From: Deinococcus aquaedulcis
Lineage (GTDB): Bacteria > Deinococcota > Deinococci > Deinococcales > Deinococcaceae
Direction of reading: 5' to 3'
Assembly: GCF_019693445.1 (NCBI RefSeq)
Contig: NZ_JAHRBL010000002.1
Location: 310,001 to 374,000 of the forward strand
Length of the DNA stretch: 64,000 nt
A program made the position numbers and the translations under genes. The notes beneath the pieces were generated by a model. That model did not search any database and was not told the DNA's origin. It was given only the letters and a program-made list of their open reading frames with translations. Shown piece by piece: positions 54,442-63,227 of the stretch. Position 1 is the stretch's first letter; each line of letters opens with the position of its first letter.

Positions 54442-55361
54442 TGGTCGTGACGGCGCTGCTGTCGTGGTTTCTGGTGGGGCTGTTCGTGCGGGTCAGCAAG
54501 GCGCGCGACTGGGGCCAGCGCGTGCGCGCTGACGGGCCGCAGACCCACCTGATCAAGGACGGCACGCCCACGGCAGGCGGCGTGCCCTTCGTGGTGGCCA
54601 TGCTGCTGGTGTTCGTGCCGCTGTACCTGAGCGGGCAGGGCGGCGACAGCCGCGAACTGATCATCATGCTCACCGCCCTGGGCATGGGCCTGATCGGCGG
54701 GGCCGACGACCTGCTGAAAATCCGCTCACGCATGAAGGGCAGCGGCAAAAGCGAGCTGCTGGCGCGCGAGAAGTTCCCGCTGCAGTTTCTGGTGGCGGCG
54801 CTGTTCGCTTACTTCGCCGCGCCGCTGGCCTCGCACGAACTGGTGCCGGGCCTGGGCCGGGTGGGGGACGTGGTCCTGCTGACCCTGGTGATGGTGGGCA
54901 GCGTGAACGCCTTTAACTTTGCCGATGGCCTGGACGGGCTGCTGTCGGGCATTGCCATCATCGTGCTGCTGCCGCTGCTGGGGCTCTCGCCCATCAGCGC
55001 CCTGCTGGCAGCGGCGCTGCTGGGCTTCCTCTGGTTCAACGCCCACCCGGCGCGCGTGTTCATGGGCGACATGGGCAGCCACGCCATCGGGGCGATTGCG
55101 GCGGGGGCCTACGTGCTGCACGCCGACGTGTGGCTGCTGCCGCTGGCGGCCATCATTCCGGTGGTGGCGGTGCTGAGCGTGGTGATTCAGGTGGCGTCGT
55201 TCAAGCTGCGCGGCAAGCGGGTGTTCAAGATGGCGCCCATTCAGCACCACTTTGAGCACAAGGATATCGGCTGGCCCGAAACGCACGTCACCATGCGGTT
55301 CTGGGTGATCACGGCGGTGGCCACAGCGGGCGTGTGGTGGCTGCTGGGCGGGCGGCCATAG
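54438..55361 (+). CDS. mraY: Phospho-N-acetylmuramoyl-pentapeptide transferase
   Basis: Transfers phospho-MurNAc-pentapeptide to undecaprenyl phosphate, forming lipid I at the inner membrane. About 307 residues with ten hydrophobic helices, shorter than the ~360-residue E. coli enzyme. [16 protein letters not shown] and the active-site aspartates in [10 protein letters not shown] and [10 protein letters not shown] are present, as is the [21 protein letters not shown]-terminal signature. GTG 54432 is a near alternative. Other dcw genes are not adjacent. Confidence 0.95.
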   Translation: MMVVTALLSWFLVGLFVRVSKARDWGQRVRADGPQTHLIKDGTPTAGGVPFVVAMLLVFVPLYLSGQGGDSRELIIMLTALGMGLIGGADDLLKIRSRMKGSGKSELLAREKFPLQFLVAALFAYFAAPLASHELVPGLGRVGDVVLLTLVMVGSVNAFNFADGLDGLLSGIAIIVLLPLLGLSPISALLAAALLGFLWFNAHPARVFMGDMGSHAIGAIAAGAYVLHADVWLLPLAAIIPVVAVLSVVIQVASFKLRGKRVFKMAPIQHHFEHKDIGWPETHVTMRFWVITAVATAGVWWLLGGRP

Positions 55362-55461
55362 CGGCGCCCAAGGCTGGCAACGGGGGGAGGGGCGCGCGCC
55401 GCCTCTCCCCTGTTTCTGTGTGGCTTCGCCTGTGCCTGCTTCTGCGCGTACACTCGGGCGC

Positions 55462-56421
55462 GTGAGCCGACTGCCCGACCCCGCCGCCCTGCTGACGCGC
55501 CGCGCCCACCTGAGCGCGCAGGGCACCACGCTGTACCGCGCCGCGCACCTGACCGAAACGGGGGGCATGTACACGGTGGACGTGGCGGGCCGGGCCGGCA
55601 TTCTGAGCCTGTACGTGCCGCTGACGGCGACCCAGGAGCACGGCCTGGCGGCGGCCTGGGGCGAGGCGGCCGGTCTGCAGGGGGTGTACCTCAAGCGCCG
55701 CCCCCCAGAGGCGCGGCACGTGGCGAACGTGGCCCGCGAGCAGCTCTCGCCGCCAGAGCCGGTGTGGGGTGGGTCCCTGCCAGAACTGGTGGCGACCGAA
55801 GCCGGCGTGCCCTTCCTGATCCGCCCCGGTGCCGACCTGAGCACCGGCCTGTTTACCGATGCCCGCCCGGCCCGCGCCTGGGTGCGGGCCCACAGCGCGG
55901 GGCGGCGGGTGCTGAACACCTTTGCCTACACCTGTGGGTTTGGCCTCAGTGCCGCGCTGGGCGGGGCAGCGGCGGTGAAAAACGTGGACCTGTCGCGCAA
56001 GGTGCTGGCCTGGGGGCAGGCCAACTACGCCCAGAGCGGCCTGAGCGCGCCGGACCAGGATTTCCTGTACGGCGACGTGTTCGAGTGGCTCGCTCGCCTG
56101 GAGCGCCGGGGCGACCGCTTTGATCTGGTGGTGCTGGACCCACCCAGCTTTGCGCGGGGCAAGAGTGGTGTGTGGCGGGCCGAGCGCGATTACGCCCGGC
56201 TGGCCGGGCTGGCGGCCCGGGTCACAGCGCCGGGGGGGCAGGTGCTGGCGCTACTGAACCACGCTGGGGTCTCTGGCCCGCAACTGGAGCGCATGGTGCA
56301 GAGCGGCCTGCACGAGCAGGAACGGCGGGCTGAGTTGCAAGGCAGCTTTGGTGCGGGCGAGGATTATCCGGGCGCCGGGCACCTGAAGGTGCAGGTGTGG
56401 ACACTGGACCAGGGGCGCTGA
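55462..56421 (+). CDS. Class I SAM methyltransferase, RlmI/RlmK-like
   Basis: About 319 residues. A short N-terminal beta domain is followed by a Rossmann methyltransferase. [19 protein letters not shown] is motif [17 protein letters not shown] follows, and the catalytic-type motif is [12 protein letters not shown]. These are the features of rRNA m5C methyltransferases of the YccW/RlmI group, but without the PUA domain. GTG 55462 follows TACACT (55449-55454) by 7 nt. Confidence 0.88.
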   Translation: MSRLPDPAALLTRRAHLSAQGTTLYRAAHLTETGGMYTVDVAGRAGILSLYVPLTATQEHGLAAAWGEAAGLQGVYLKRRPPEARHVANVAREQLSPPEPVWGGSLPELVATEAGVPFLIRPGADLSTGLFTDARPARAWVRAHSAGRRVLNTFAYTCGFGLSAALGGAAAVKNVDLSRKVLAWGQANYAQSGLSAPDQDFLYGDVFEWLARLERRGDRFDLVVLDPPSFARGKSGVWRAERDYARLAGLAARVTAPGGQVLALLNHAGVSGPQLERMVQSGLHEQERRAELQGSFGAGEDYPGAGHLKVQVWTLDQGR

Positions 56422-56433
56422 TAGAGGCCCAGC

Positions 56434-58233
56434 CTACTCGCACCCAGGCTCACTTGCCAGACTGACCCGGTTGCGGCCGGCGCCCTTGGCGCGGTACAGC
56501 TCGGCGTCGGCCAGGGCCAGCAGCTGGGCGGCGCCCAGGGTGCAGTACGACGCCACCCCCAGGCTAACCGTGAGGCGCAGGCCGGGGTGCAGCCCGCCCC
56601 AGTCGTGGTTCTGCACCGCCTGGCGCAGGCGCTCGCACATCGTCTGGGCAGCGGGCCCGCCGGTTTCGGGCAGCAGCAACACGAATTCCTCACCGCCAAA
56701 GCGGGCCACGGTGTCCATCTGGCGGCAGCTGGCGCGCAGCAGCCCGGCCAATTCGCGCAGCACGAGGTCACCCACCTGATGCGAGTAGGTGTCGTTCACC
56801 GCCTTGAAGTGGTCAATGTCCAGCAGCACCACGCTCAGGGGGCGGCCGTAGCGCAGGGCACGCTGCACCTCGGCGTCCAGGCACTCGTTGAAGTGGCGCC
56901 GGTTGGACAGGCCGGTCAGGGCGTCTTCCTGCGAGAGCCGCACGAGGTGCTCGGCCTGGGTCTGCAAGCGGGCAAGCAACTCGGCCTTCTGTTCGTTGGC
57001 CGCCGCGAGTTCCTGGTTCAGTTCGGTCAGGCGGGCGTTGATCTGGCGCTGGGCCTCGGCGGCGTGGCGGGCCTGATCCAGGTCCACCTGCAGCAGCAGG
57101 GCCTGGGTGCGGTGCAGGGCCTGCAGGTTGTCCAGCTCGCGTTCCAGCTGGTGATAGCGCTGGTAATGCTGCAGGGCGGCGCGGTAGGCCCCGCGTTGGC
57201 GGTGGGTTTCGCTGAGCAGGGCGTGGATCTCCTGCTCGTCGCGCTGGGCCCGGCAGCCCTGGGCCAGGGCCAGTCCCTCTTCCAGGGCGTCGAGGGCCTG
57301 GGCCGATTCGCGCCGCTTCAGGTGCAGGGCCCCCAGCCAGCGCAGGGCACGCGACTCCTCGTGGGCGGCGCGGGCCTCGGCGGCCAGGGTGCGGGCCTGC
57401 CGGTAGGCGCGCAGGGCGTCCTCGGGCTGTCCCAGTTGCTGGTAGGCGTCCCCCAGACCCAGCAGCAGCCGGGCGTCGCACTTGTGGTCGCCCCGGGCCT
57501 GGGCCACGTCCAGCGCGCCGCGCAGCAGGCTCAGAGCCTCTTCGGCCTGCTCCAGTTTCACGTGCGCCTGCCCCAGGCCGCACAGCGCGTCCAGTTCGTG
57601 GTGGGTGTGGCCCAGGCGGCGCACGATTTCCAGCGCTGCCCCGTAGTGCGTCAGGGCCTGGGCGGCGTCGCCGGCCTGCTGGCACACGTCGCCCAGGTTG
57701 GTCAGGCACATGGCCTCGTCGGCCGGGGCATCAGCGGCGCGCGCCAGGGGCAGGGCCGCCAGAAAGGCTTCCAGGGCCTTCTGGTGGTCGCCCAGATCGG
57801 TGTGGATCAGGCCCACGTTGCTCAGGCAGGCGCCCTGAAGCCGCAGCAGGCCCTCGCGCCGCGCGATGTCCAGGCCCTGCAGGGCGTGATGTAGGCCGTC
57901 AATCAGGCGGCCCAGGTTGCGATGGACGGTGGACAGGCTCAGGCAGGCGCCTGCCTCGCCCTGGGGGTCGCCCACCGCCCGAAACAGCGCCAGCGCCTCG
58001 GCCAGCAGGCGCGCGGCGCGTTCGTCGTCGCCTGCCACCGAGGCCGCCGCGCCCAGACGCAGCGCGCTGCGCGCCATACGGGGCTGATCTGCCCCGGCGC
58101 GGGCCAGGGCCAGCGCTTCCTCGCTGAGGGCCAGGGCTTCGCGGGGGTGCTGAAAGACCAGCTGGGCGGAGCGGCGGTTCAGGTCGTCTATACGCTCGGG
58201 GGCGGTCAGCGGCCCGGCTGCGGCGTCGTGCAT
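56434..58233 (-). CDS. TPR-repeat diguanylate cyclase
   Basis: 599 residues. About nine tetratricopeptide repeats occupy residues 15-370 (for example GLIHTDLGDHQKALEAFLAA). A coiled coil follows at about 385-430 (RQINARLTELNQELAAANEQ), then a GGDEF domain with the intact active site RFGGEEFVLLLPE and substrate-binding DIDHFKAVND. No I-site RxxD is evident before it. It should synthesise cyclic di-GMP in the cytoplasm, with the TPRs sensing a protein partner. GGAGG precedes ATG. Confidence 0.92.
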   Translation of the reverse strand: MHDAAAGPLTAPERIDDLNRRSAQLVFQHPREALALSEEALALARAGADQPRMARSALRLGAAASVAGDDERAARLLAEALALFRAVGDPQGEAGACLSLSTVHRNLGRLIDGLHHALQGLDIARREGLLRLQGACLSNVGLIHTDLGDHQKALEAFLAALPLARAADAPADEAMCLTNLGDVCQQAGDAAQALTHYGAALEIVRRLGHTHHELDALCGLGQAHVKLEQAEEALSLLRGALDVAQARGDHKCDARLLLGLGDAYQQLGQPEDALRAYRQARTLAAEARAAHEESRALRWLGALHLKRRESAQALDALEEGLALAQGCRAQRDEQEIHALLSETHRQRGAYRAALQHYQRYHQLERELDNLQALHRTQALLLQVDLDQARHAAEAQRQINARLTELNQELAAANEQKAELLARLQTQAEHLVRLSQEDALTGLSNRRHFNECLDAEVQRALRYGRPLSVVLLDIDHFKAVNDTYSHQVGDLVLRELAGLLRASCRQMDTVARFGGEEFVLLLPETGGPAAQTMCERLRQAVQNHDWGGLHPGLRLTVSLGVASYCTLGAAQLLALADAELYRAKGAGRNRVSLASEPGCE

Positions 58234-58336
58234 GGGCGTCCTCCGGGGGCCGCGCGGCGGATGAGCCCGCGCGCCCGTACTGCCTGGGGGCAGTGTAGGC
58301 AGGGCCCTCTCACGGGCGGCTGACAGCGCGGCCGCT

Positions 58337-58364
58337 TCAGCTGAGCCCAGTCAGCTGAGCCCAG
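58337..58364. repeat. Tandem 14-nt repeat
   Basis: TCAGCTGAGCCCAG occurs twice in exact tandem between the diguanylate cyclase promoter and the trpA 3' end. Each unit contains the palindrome TCAGCTGA. Confidence 0.6.
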
Positions 58365-58395
58365 CGGGCCACCCCCGGCCCCGTTTTACCGCACG

Positions 58396-59199
58396 TTAGC
58401 GCACGCAGCCCGCACGGATGCTGGCAGCCAGGGCGTCCACATCCTGACCGTTCGCGGCAGCAGTAATAAAGGCGCTGCCCACCACCACGCCGTCGGCCAC
58501 CTCGGCCACCTGCCGGGCGGTGGCGGCGTCTTTCACCCCAAAGCCCACGGCGACCGGCACGCGGGCGTGCTGCTGCGCCAGGGCCAGCATGGCAGGCACC
58601 TCGCCCAGGGCCGCGCCTTCGCGGGCGCCGGTCACGCCGGTCACGCTCACCGCGTACAGAAAGCCGGTGCAGGCCTGCGCCACCAGGGCCACACGCGCCG
58701 GGGTGCTGGTGGGCGCAATCAGGAAGGTGACAGCCAGGCCATGCTCGGCGGCCAAATCAGCGATTTCCAGGTCCTGATCGGGAGGCAGGTCGGGCAGAAT
58801 CAGGCCGTCCACGCCGGCGCGCTGGGCCAGCCGCATGAACTCGCGCGGGCCCACGGCGTAGATGGGGTTCACGTAGGTCATGACCACGATGGGTTTGTCC
58901 GTGTGTTCCCGGAGCCCAGCCACGAGTTGCAGCGAGTGCCGGGTGCTGGTGCCGCCCGCCAGAGCTTGCTCGCTGGCGCGCTGGATGGTGGGACCGTCGC
59001 CCAGGGGGTCGCTGTAGGGAATGCCCACTTCGAGAATGTCGGCGTGGGCCAGCAGCGTCTGTGCCAGGGCGGGGAAACCGGCGGCAGTGGGATAGCCGGC
59101 CGTCATGTAGGGAATGAAGGCGGCGCGGCCCTCCTGCCGGGCTTGCTCAAAGGCGGCATGTAGGCGCGCGGCGCCGCGCGTGGGGGCCAGGGTGGTCAT
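58396..59199 (-). CDS. trpA: Tryptophan synthase alpha subunit
   Basis: Cleaves indole-3-glycerol phosphate to indole and glyceraldehyde 3-phosphate. 267 residues, TIM barrel. The catalytic glutamate is in [20 protein letters not shown] near residue 52, and the catalytic aspartate in [11 protein letters not shown] near 125. The phosphate-binding [12 protein letters not shown] follows. Its ATG overlaps the trpB stop by 4 nt (ATGA), giving stoichiometric coupling. Confidence 0.97.
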   Translation of the reverse strand: MTTLAPTRGAARLHAAFEQARQEGRAAFIPYMTAGYPTAAGFPALAQTLLAHADILEVGIPYSDPLGDGPTIQRASEQALAGGTSTRHSLQLVAGLREHTDKPIVVMTYVNPIYAVGPREFMRLAQRAGVDGLILPDLPPDQDLEIADLAAEHGLAVTFLIAPTSTPARVALVAQACTGFLYAVSVTGVTGAREGAALGEVPAMLALAQQHARVPVAVGFGVKDAATARQVAEVADGVVVGSAFITAAANGQDVDALAASIRAGCVR

Positions 59200-60467
59200 G
59201 CGAGGACCTCCGGGGACCGCAGTTGGCCCGGTGTCTCTCCCGCCGGGTCCTGCAAACTGAGCAGGCGCATCACCTCGGCCACGTCCTTGTCGCCCCGGCC
59301 CGAGAGGTTGACCACTATGGTCTGGTCCGGGCGCATGGTGCGGGCCAGTTCGACCGCGTGGTGAATGGCGTGGGCGCTTTCCAGCGCGGGGATGATGCCT
59401 TCTAGGCGGGTCAGCAGCTGCAGGGCGTCCAGGGCCTGGGCGTCCGTGACGGGCACGTACTGCGCCGTGCCGGTCTGGGCGTACAGGCAGTGCTCGGGGC
59501 CGATACCGGGGTAATCCAGGCCCGCGCTCACCGAATGCGGCGGCACGATCTGGCCCTCGTCGTCATTGAGCAGGTACATCATGGCGCCGTGCAGCACGCC
59601 GATGCGCCCGCCGGCCACGCTGGCGGCGTGGCGCCCGGAGTCCACGCCTTCCCCAGCGGCCTCGGTGCCAATCAGGAGAGGCCGCTCTTCCTCGGGCAGG
59701 TAGGCAAAGGGCGCAAAGATGCCGATGGCGTTGCTGCCGCCGCCCACGCAGGCCACGATGGCGTCGGGCGCTGGGCGGCCTTCCAGGGCCTGGTGCTGCA
59801 CTTTGACCTCTTCGCCAATCACGGCCTGAAAGTCGCGCACCATCGCCGGGTAGGGGTGCGGGCCCACCACGCTGCCCAGGATGTAAAAGGTGTCGCGCAC
59901 GTTGGTGACCCAGTCGCGAATGGCCTCGTTGGTGGCGTCCTTGAGGGTGGCGGTGCCGGAGGTCACTTCACGAACTTCGGCGCCCAGCAGCTTCATGCGA
60001 AAGACGTTCAGTGCCTGACGGCGAATGTCCTCGGCGCCCATATACACCACGCACGAGAGGCCCAGCAGGGCGGCGGCGGTGGCGCTGGCCACGCCATGCT
60101 GCCCGGCGCCGGTTTCGGCAATCACGCGTTTTTTGCCCATGCGCACGGCCAGCAGGGCCTGGGCCAGACAGTTGTTGATCTTGTGGGCGCCCGTGTAGTT
60201 CTGGTCCTCGCGCTTGAGGTAAATCTTGGCGCCGCCGGCATATTCGGTGAGGCGCTGGGCAAGATACAGGCCGCTGGGGCGGCCCACGAATTCACGCAGC
60301 AGGCGGTCCAGTTCGTTCAGGAAGGCCGGGTCGGTCTTGGCCGCCGCATAGGCCATTTCCAGCTCGTCGAGCGCCGGAATCAGCGTTTCGGGCACATACC
60401 GCCCGCCAAAACGGCCGAAGCGCCCGCGCGCGTCCGGCTGGGGGTAGGTGGGGAGCGTCAGGGGCAT
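59196..60467 (-). CDS. trpB: Tryptophan synthase beta subunit
   Basis: PLP enzyme condensing indole with serine. About 423 residues. [21 protein letters not shown] in part lies at the N-terminus. The PLP lysine is in [11 protein letters not shown] near residue 100, and the glycine-rich phosphate-binding loop is GGGSNAIG. I start at ATG 60467 rather than the longer frame, because TACCCT (60474-60479) lies 6 nt upstream. No attenuator-type leader can fit, so regulation, if any, is not by trp attenuation. Confidence 0.97.
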   Translation of the reverse strand: MPLTLPTYPQPDARGRFGRFGGRYVPETLIPALDELEMAYAAAKTDPAFLNELDRLLREFVGRPSGLYLAQRLTEYAGGAKIYLKREDQNYTGAHKINNCLAQALLAVRMGKKRVIAETGAGQHGVASATAAALLGLSCVVYMGAEDIRRQALNVFRMKLLGAEVREVTSGTATLKDATNEAIRDWVTNVRDTFYILGSVVGPHPYPAMVRDFQAVIGEEVKVQHQALEGRPAPDAIVACVGGGSNAIGIFAPFAYLPEEERPLLIGTEAAGEGVDSGRHAASVAGGRIGVLHGAMMYLLNDDEGQIVPPHSVSAGLDYPGIGPEHCLYAQTGTAQYVPVTDAQALDALQLLTRLEGIIPALESAHAIHHAVELARTMRPDQTIVVNLSGRGDKDVAEVMRLLSLQDPAGETPGQLRSPEVLA

Positions 60468-60501
60468 GGCCCCAGGGTAGGTGGGGACGGGCGAACGGGC
60501 G

Positions 60502-61407
60502 TTAGGGCAACTTAGACAGGTCATCTAAGTTTGTGGAGAAGGCCACCTTTGCCAGCGCGGCACGCCACAGGGGCAGCAGCTCGTCCAGGCTGACCTCGGC
60601 GGGCACGGTCCAGCCCAGGCTGCGGGCCAGTTCGGCACGCACGCGGCCCGGGGTCTCGCCCCCTTCCCGCAAGGCCGACAGGGGCGGGGCGCCGCCGCGT
60701 TTGGCCAGCCGCTCGCCCCGGTAGTCATGCAGCAGCGGCACGTGCAGGTAGCGGGGCGTGGGCAGTCCCAGGGCGCGCCCCAGCGCCACCTGCCGGGGCG
60801 TGGCGGTCCACAGGTCGGCGCCGCGCACCACATCGGTCACGCCGGCCTCGGCGTCGTCCACCACCACGGCGAGGTGATAGGCGAAAACGCCGTCGTTGCG
60901 CTGCAGCACGAGGTCGCCCACCTCGCCCGGCAGGTGCTGGCACAGGGTCTGGTGGTTCAGGGCGTCGTGGGCGCAGACCACCTCGTCCGGCACGCGCCAG
61001 CGCCGCGCGGCGGGGCGGCCAGGGTGCGCGGTGCCCGCGCGGCACCTCCCCGGGTAAACGGGCTCCGTGCCGTGGGGCGCGCCAGCACTCGCCTGAATGG
61101 CCGCCTGCACCTCCTTACGGGTGCAGGTGCAGGGGTAGGTGTCCAGCCGGGCCAGCGCCGCCCCGTACAGAGGAAGTCGGGCGGATTGAATAGCCTCCTC
61201 GTCCCAGTCCAGGCCCAGCCACTCCAGGTCGCGGCGGGTGAGGTCGTAGGCCCAGGGGCGCACGCGGCCGGTGTCCAGGTCTTCAAAGCGCAGGAGGTGG
61301 CGCCCCCCGTGCGCGCGGGTGTGCAGCCACGCCAGCAGCGCGGTGCGGGCGTTGCCCAGATGCATGGCCCCGGTGGGGCTGGGGGCAAAGCGGCCCACCA
61401 CGCTCAT
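60502..61407 (-). CDS. gluQ: Glutamyl-Q tRNA(Asp) synthetase-like protein
   Basis: Class I catalytic core of GluRS without an anticodon-binding domain, about 301 residues. [20 protein letters not shown] is the HIGH-region signature. A CTCTRKE plus later GRC cysteine set resembles the GluQ zinc site. The KMSKS equivalent is GERLAKRGG. It charges queuosine in tRNA-Asp with glutamate. Its ATG overlaps the stop of the HEAGH membrane-protein gene by 4 nt. The C-terminal ~30 residues are short compared with full-length GluRS, as expected. Confidence 0.9.
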   Translation of the reverse strand: MSVVGRFAPSPTGAMHLGNARTALLAWLHTRAHGGRHLLRFEDLDTGRVRPWAYDLTRRDLEWLGLDWDEEAIQSARLPLYGAALARLDTYPCTCTRKEVQAAIQASAGAPHGTEPVYPGRCRAGTAHPGRPAARRWRVPDEVVCAHDALNHQTLCQHLPGEVGDLVLQRNDGVFAYHLAVVVDDAEAGVTDVVRGADLWTATPRQVALGRALGLPTPRYLHVPLLHDYRGERLAKRGGAPPLSALREGGETPGRVRAELARSLGWTVPAEVSLDELLPLWRAALAKVAFSTNLDDLSKLP

Positions 61408-61904
61408 GGGGCCGCCACCTCGTCCCACAGGGCCAGCAGCACGCCGCCCACCACCGCCGCATACGCCAGAAACAGCACGAAGCGCCCCAGGGGATCGGCG
61501 GCGTCCAGCGCGTTCCACCCGCCCAGTAGCTGCCACCAGTCATGGGTGTCGGGGTCGCCAGTGATCAGCGGGAGGTCACGCCTGGGGGCGTCGCGGATGT
61601 AGGCGGCCACTCCCGACAGCGAGTGCGCCAGCCACAGGGTGGTCAGGCCGGCCGCAAAGCGGTCGCCGCGCCACAGAAAGGCGGCCACGCAGGCGCCCGG
61701 CACCAGTAGCTGCAGCAGGCTGCCGCCCAGCAGCATGGGGGTTTCTCCAGCGAACATGAGCAGCATATGCCCGGCCTCGTGGAAAATGAGGTTCACGCCC
61801 GAGAGCCAGCCTGGGTTCAGGGGGTGCAGCACCCCGGGGACGGTGACCCACAGGGCGGCCAGCACCCCCAGCAGGCGGCCGGCGCGCGCGGCCCCGCCCT
61901 TCAC
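61404..61904 (-). CDS. Membrane protein with HEAGH zinc-protease-like motif
   Basis: 166 residues with about five hydrophobic segments. LIFHEAGHMLLMFAG near residue 38 is an HExxH motif at a membrane edge, as in site-2-type (M50) proteases. A later aspartate-containing metal-binding motif is not obvious (GDPDTHDWW near 120 is a candidate). It starts at GTG 61904 overlapping the upstream small gene (GTGA), and its stop overlaps gluQ. It may be a bona fide intramembrane protease or a degenerate relative. Confidence 0.65.
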   Translation of the reverse strand: MKGGAARAGRLLGVLAALWVTVPGVLHPLNPGWLSGVNLIFHEAGHMLLMFAGETPMLLGGSLLQLLVPGACVAAFLWRGDRFAAGLTTLWLAHSLSGVAAYIRDAPRRDLPLITGDPDTHDWWQLLGGWNALDAADPLGRFVLFLAYAAVVGGVLLALWDEVAAP

Positions 61905-62131
61905 TTGCGGGCCCGGAGCCACGCCAGCAGCAGGTCTTCCACCAGCTCGCTGACACTCTCGCCGCCGTCCTTTTTCACCTGTTTCCACACCGCGCGCACA
62001 GTTTCGCGGCGCAGGTACACGGGTTCCAGCGGCTCGCCGGCCACCTGGGTGCGGCGCCCGTCGGGTTCGGGGGTCACCTTGCGGCCCTTGCCCGCCTTCT
62101 GGCCCTCTTTCAGATAGTCAAACCGGCCCAC
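61901..62131 (-). CDS. Small basic protein, possible ribbon-helix-helix partner of ParA
   Basis: 76 residues. The lysine-rich N-terminus (KEGQKAGKGRKV) is followed by VYLRRETVRAVWKQVKKDG and SVSELVEDLLLAWLR, a strand-helix-helix pattern typical of ribbon-helix-helix DNA-binding proteins. It starts 14 nt after the ParA-like gene and overlaps the HEAGH gene. In partition loci a small RHH or ParB-type protein commonly follows parA, so a DNA- or ParA-binding role is the best inference. Confidence 0.65.
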   Translation of the reverse strand: MGRFDYLKEGQKAGKGRKVTPEPDGRRTQVAGEPLEPVYLRRETVRAVWKQVKKDGGESVSELVEDLLLAWLRARK

Positions 62132-62145
62132 GTGCGTGCCCGCCC

Positions 62146-62751
62146 TTACCAGAGTTCCTGGGCCAGCCGCAAGACGTCGCTCCAGGCGCTGGCGGAACGC
62201 TCGCCGGGCACGTCGCGCACCAGCACCCCGGCCTCGGCGGCGCGTTGAAAGGCGGCGTACTGGCGCACCACGGTGTTGCAGACGGTCAGGCCCGCCTCGC
62301 GCAGGTCCTCGCGGGCCTCCTCGGCGGCGTGGCCCACGGGCGGCACCCGGGTCAGGACCACGCGGGTCTTGCGCGCCGCGCCTTCCTCGTGCAGAAAGTC
62401 CAGCAGTTCGCGGGTGGCGTCCAGTTCCAGGGCGCTCACGCCGCTGGGCACCAGCAGCAGGTCGGCGCGCCCGGCCAGTTGGCGCAGTTCCTTGCGCTTG
62501 GGGCGGCCCTCGGTGTCCAGCAGCAGCAGGTCGTAGCGGGCAAGCTTCTTGGGGCGCACGTCGTCGGCTTCCACCACCTCGAACGGCAGGGCGCCCGCAC
62601 GCCGCGCCCAGCGCAGGCTGCTGCCCACGCGGCCGTCCTCGTCCACCAGCAGCGGCGTCAGGCCCTGGGCGTGCGCGGCGCCCGCAAGGTGAACCGCCAG
62701 GGTGCTTTTGCCCACGCCGCCCTTTTCCGAGGTGATCGCCACGACCTTCAT
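62146..62751 (-). CDS. ParA/MinD-family ATPase
   Basis: 201 residues, the short orphan type. The deviant Walker A motif is [19 protein letters not shown] at residue 7 in part. Switch II/Walker B reads [15 protein letters not shown], with the usual DTPP altered. VDEDGRVGS replaces VDxDPQ. Such ATPases position DNA or protein complexes. No ParB with a spo0J signature is adjacent. ATG 62751 follows TACGCT (62760-62765) by 8 nt. It is the first gene of a four-gene chain. Confidence 0.88.
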   Translation of the reverse strand: MKVVAITSEKGGVGKSTLAVHLAGAAHAQGLTPLLVDEDGRVGSSLRWARRAGALPFEVVEADDVRPKKLARYDLLLLDTEGRPKRKELRQLAGRADLLLVPSGVSALELDATRELLDFLHEEGAARKTRVVLTRVPPVGHAAEEAREDLREAGLTVCNTVVRQYAAFQRAAEAGVLVRDVPGERSASAWSDVLRLAQELW

Positions 62752-62798
62752 GCCGCCCCAGCGTACCAGAGGCCCTGCCAGCGCGGCATCATGGCGCG

Positions 62799-63029
62799 GT
62801 GACCCACCCGCTCACCCCGCCGCAGCAACAGGAACTGGAACAGGCCCCGGTCTACTGGACCGCCCGGGCCATGCAGGAGCAGGGCAGCCGCTTTTACCGC
62901 GCGCTGGGCGAGGCCCTGGAGGCGGCCGACGCCCAGAACCGCCGCCTGATTCTGCGCACGTGGCCGGCGGCCTGCTGGGACTTTTACGAGCGGGGACAGC
63001 GCCTGGCCGCCGAGGCCGGCGAAGGCTGA
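62799..63029 (+). CDS. Small hypothetical protein (76 aa)
   Basis: It starts at GTG 62799, divergent from the ParA gene with a 47-nt gap. Predominantly helical ([40 protein letters not shown]) with a conserved-looking [15 protein letters not shown] tail. A CATCAT box sits 6 nt before the start. I do not recognise a family, but the codon bias is coding-like. Confidence 0.65.
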   Translation: MTHPLTPPQQQELEQAPVYWTARAMQEQGSRFYRALGEALEAADAQNRRLILRTWPAACWDFYERGQRLAAEAGEG

Positions 63030-63227
63030 CCTGGGAAGGCGAGCAGACGTTCACGCAGCGCCGTCCGCGCCAGCGTCCAGGCCGAGGCGGGCCTGGCTGC
63101 GGCCGACCCAGCAGCAGTGACCGCAAGGTGGTGCAGGGGCGCAAGGTGCTGGCACGGGTCTGCCCAGGGGCGCGTTCACGTGGCCGCCCCCTCTGCTCGG
63201 CGTGCGGGCGCTCTACACTGGGGCGCG

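Noticed and set aside
60468..60501. trp attenuator or leader peptide
   Set aside because: Only 34 nt separate gluQ from trpB and the promoter appears leaderless, leaving no room for a leader.
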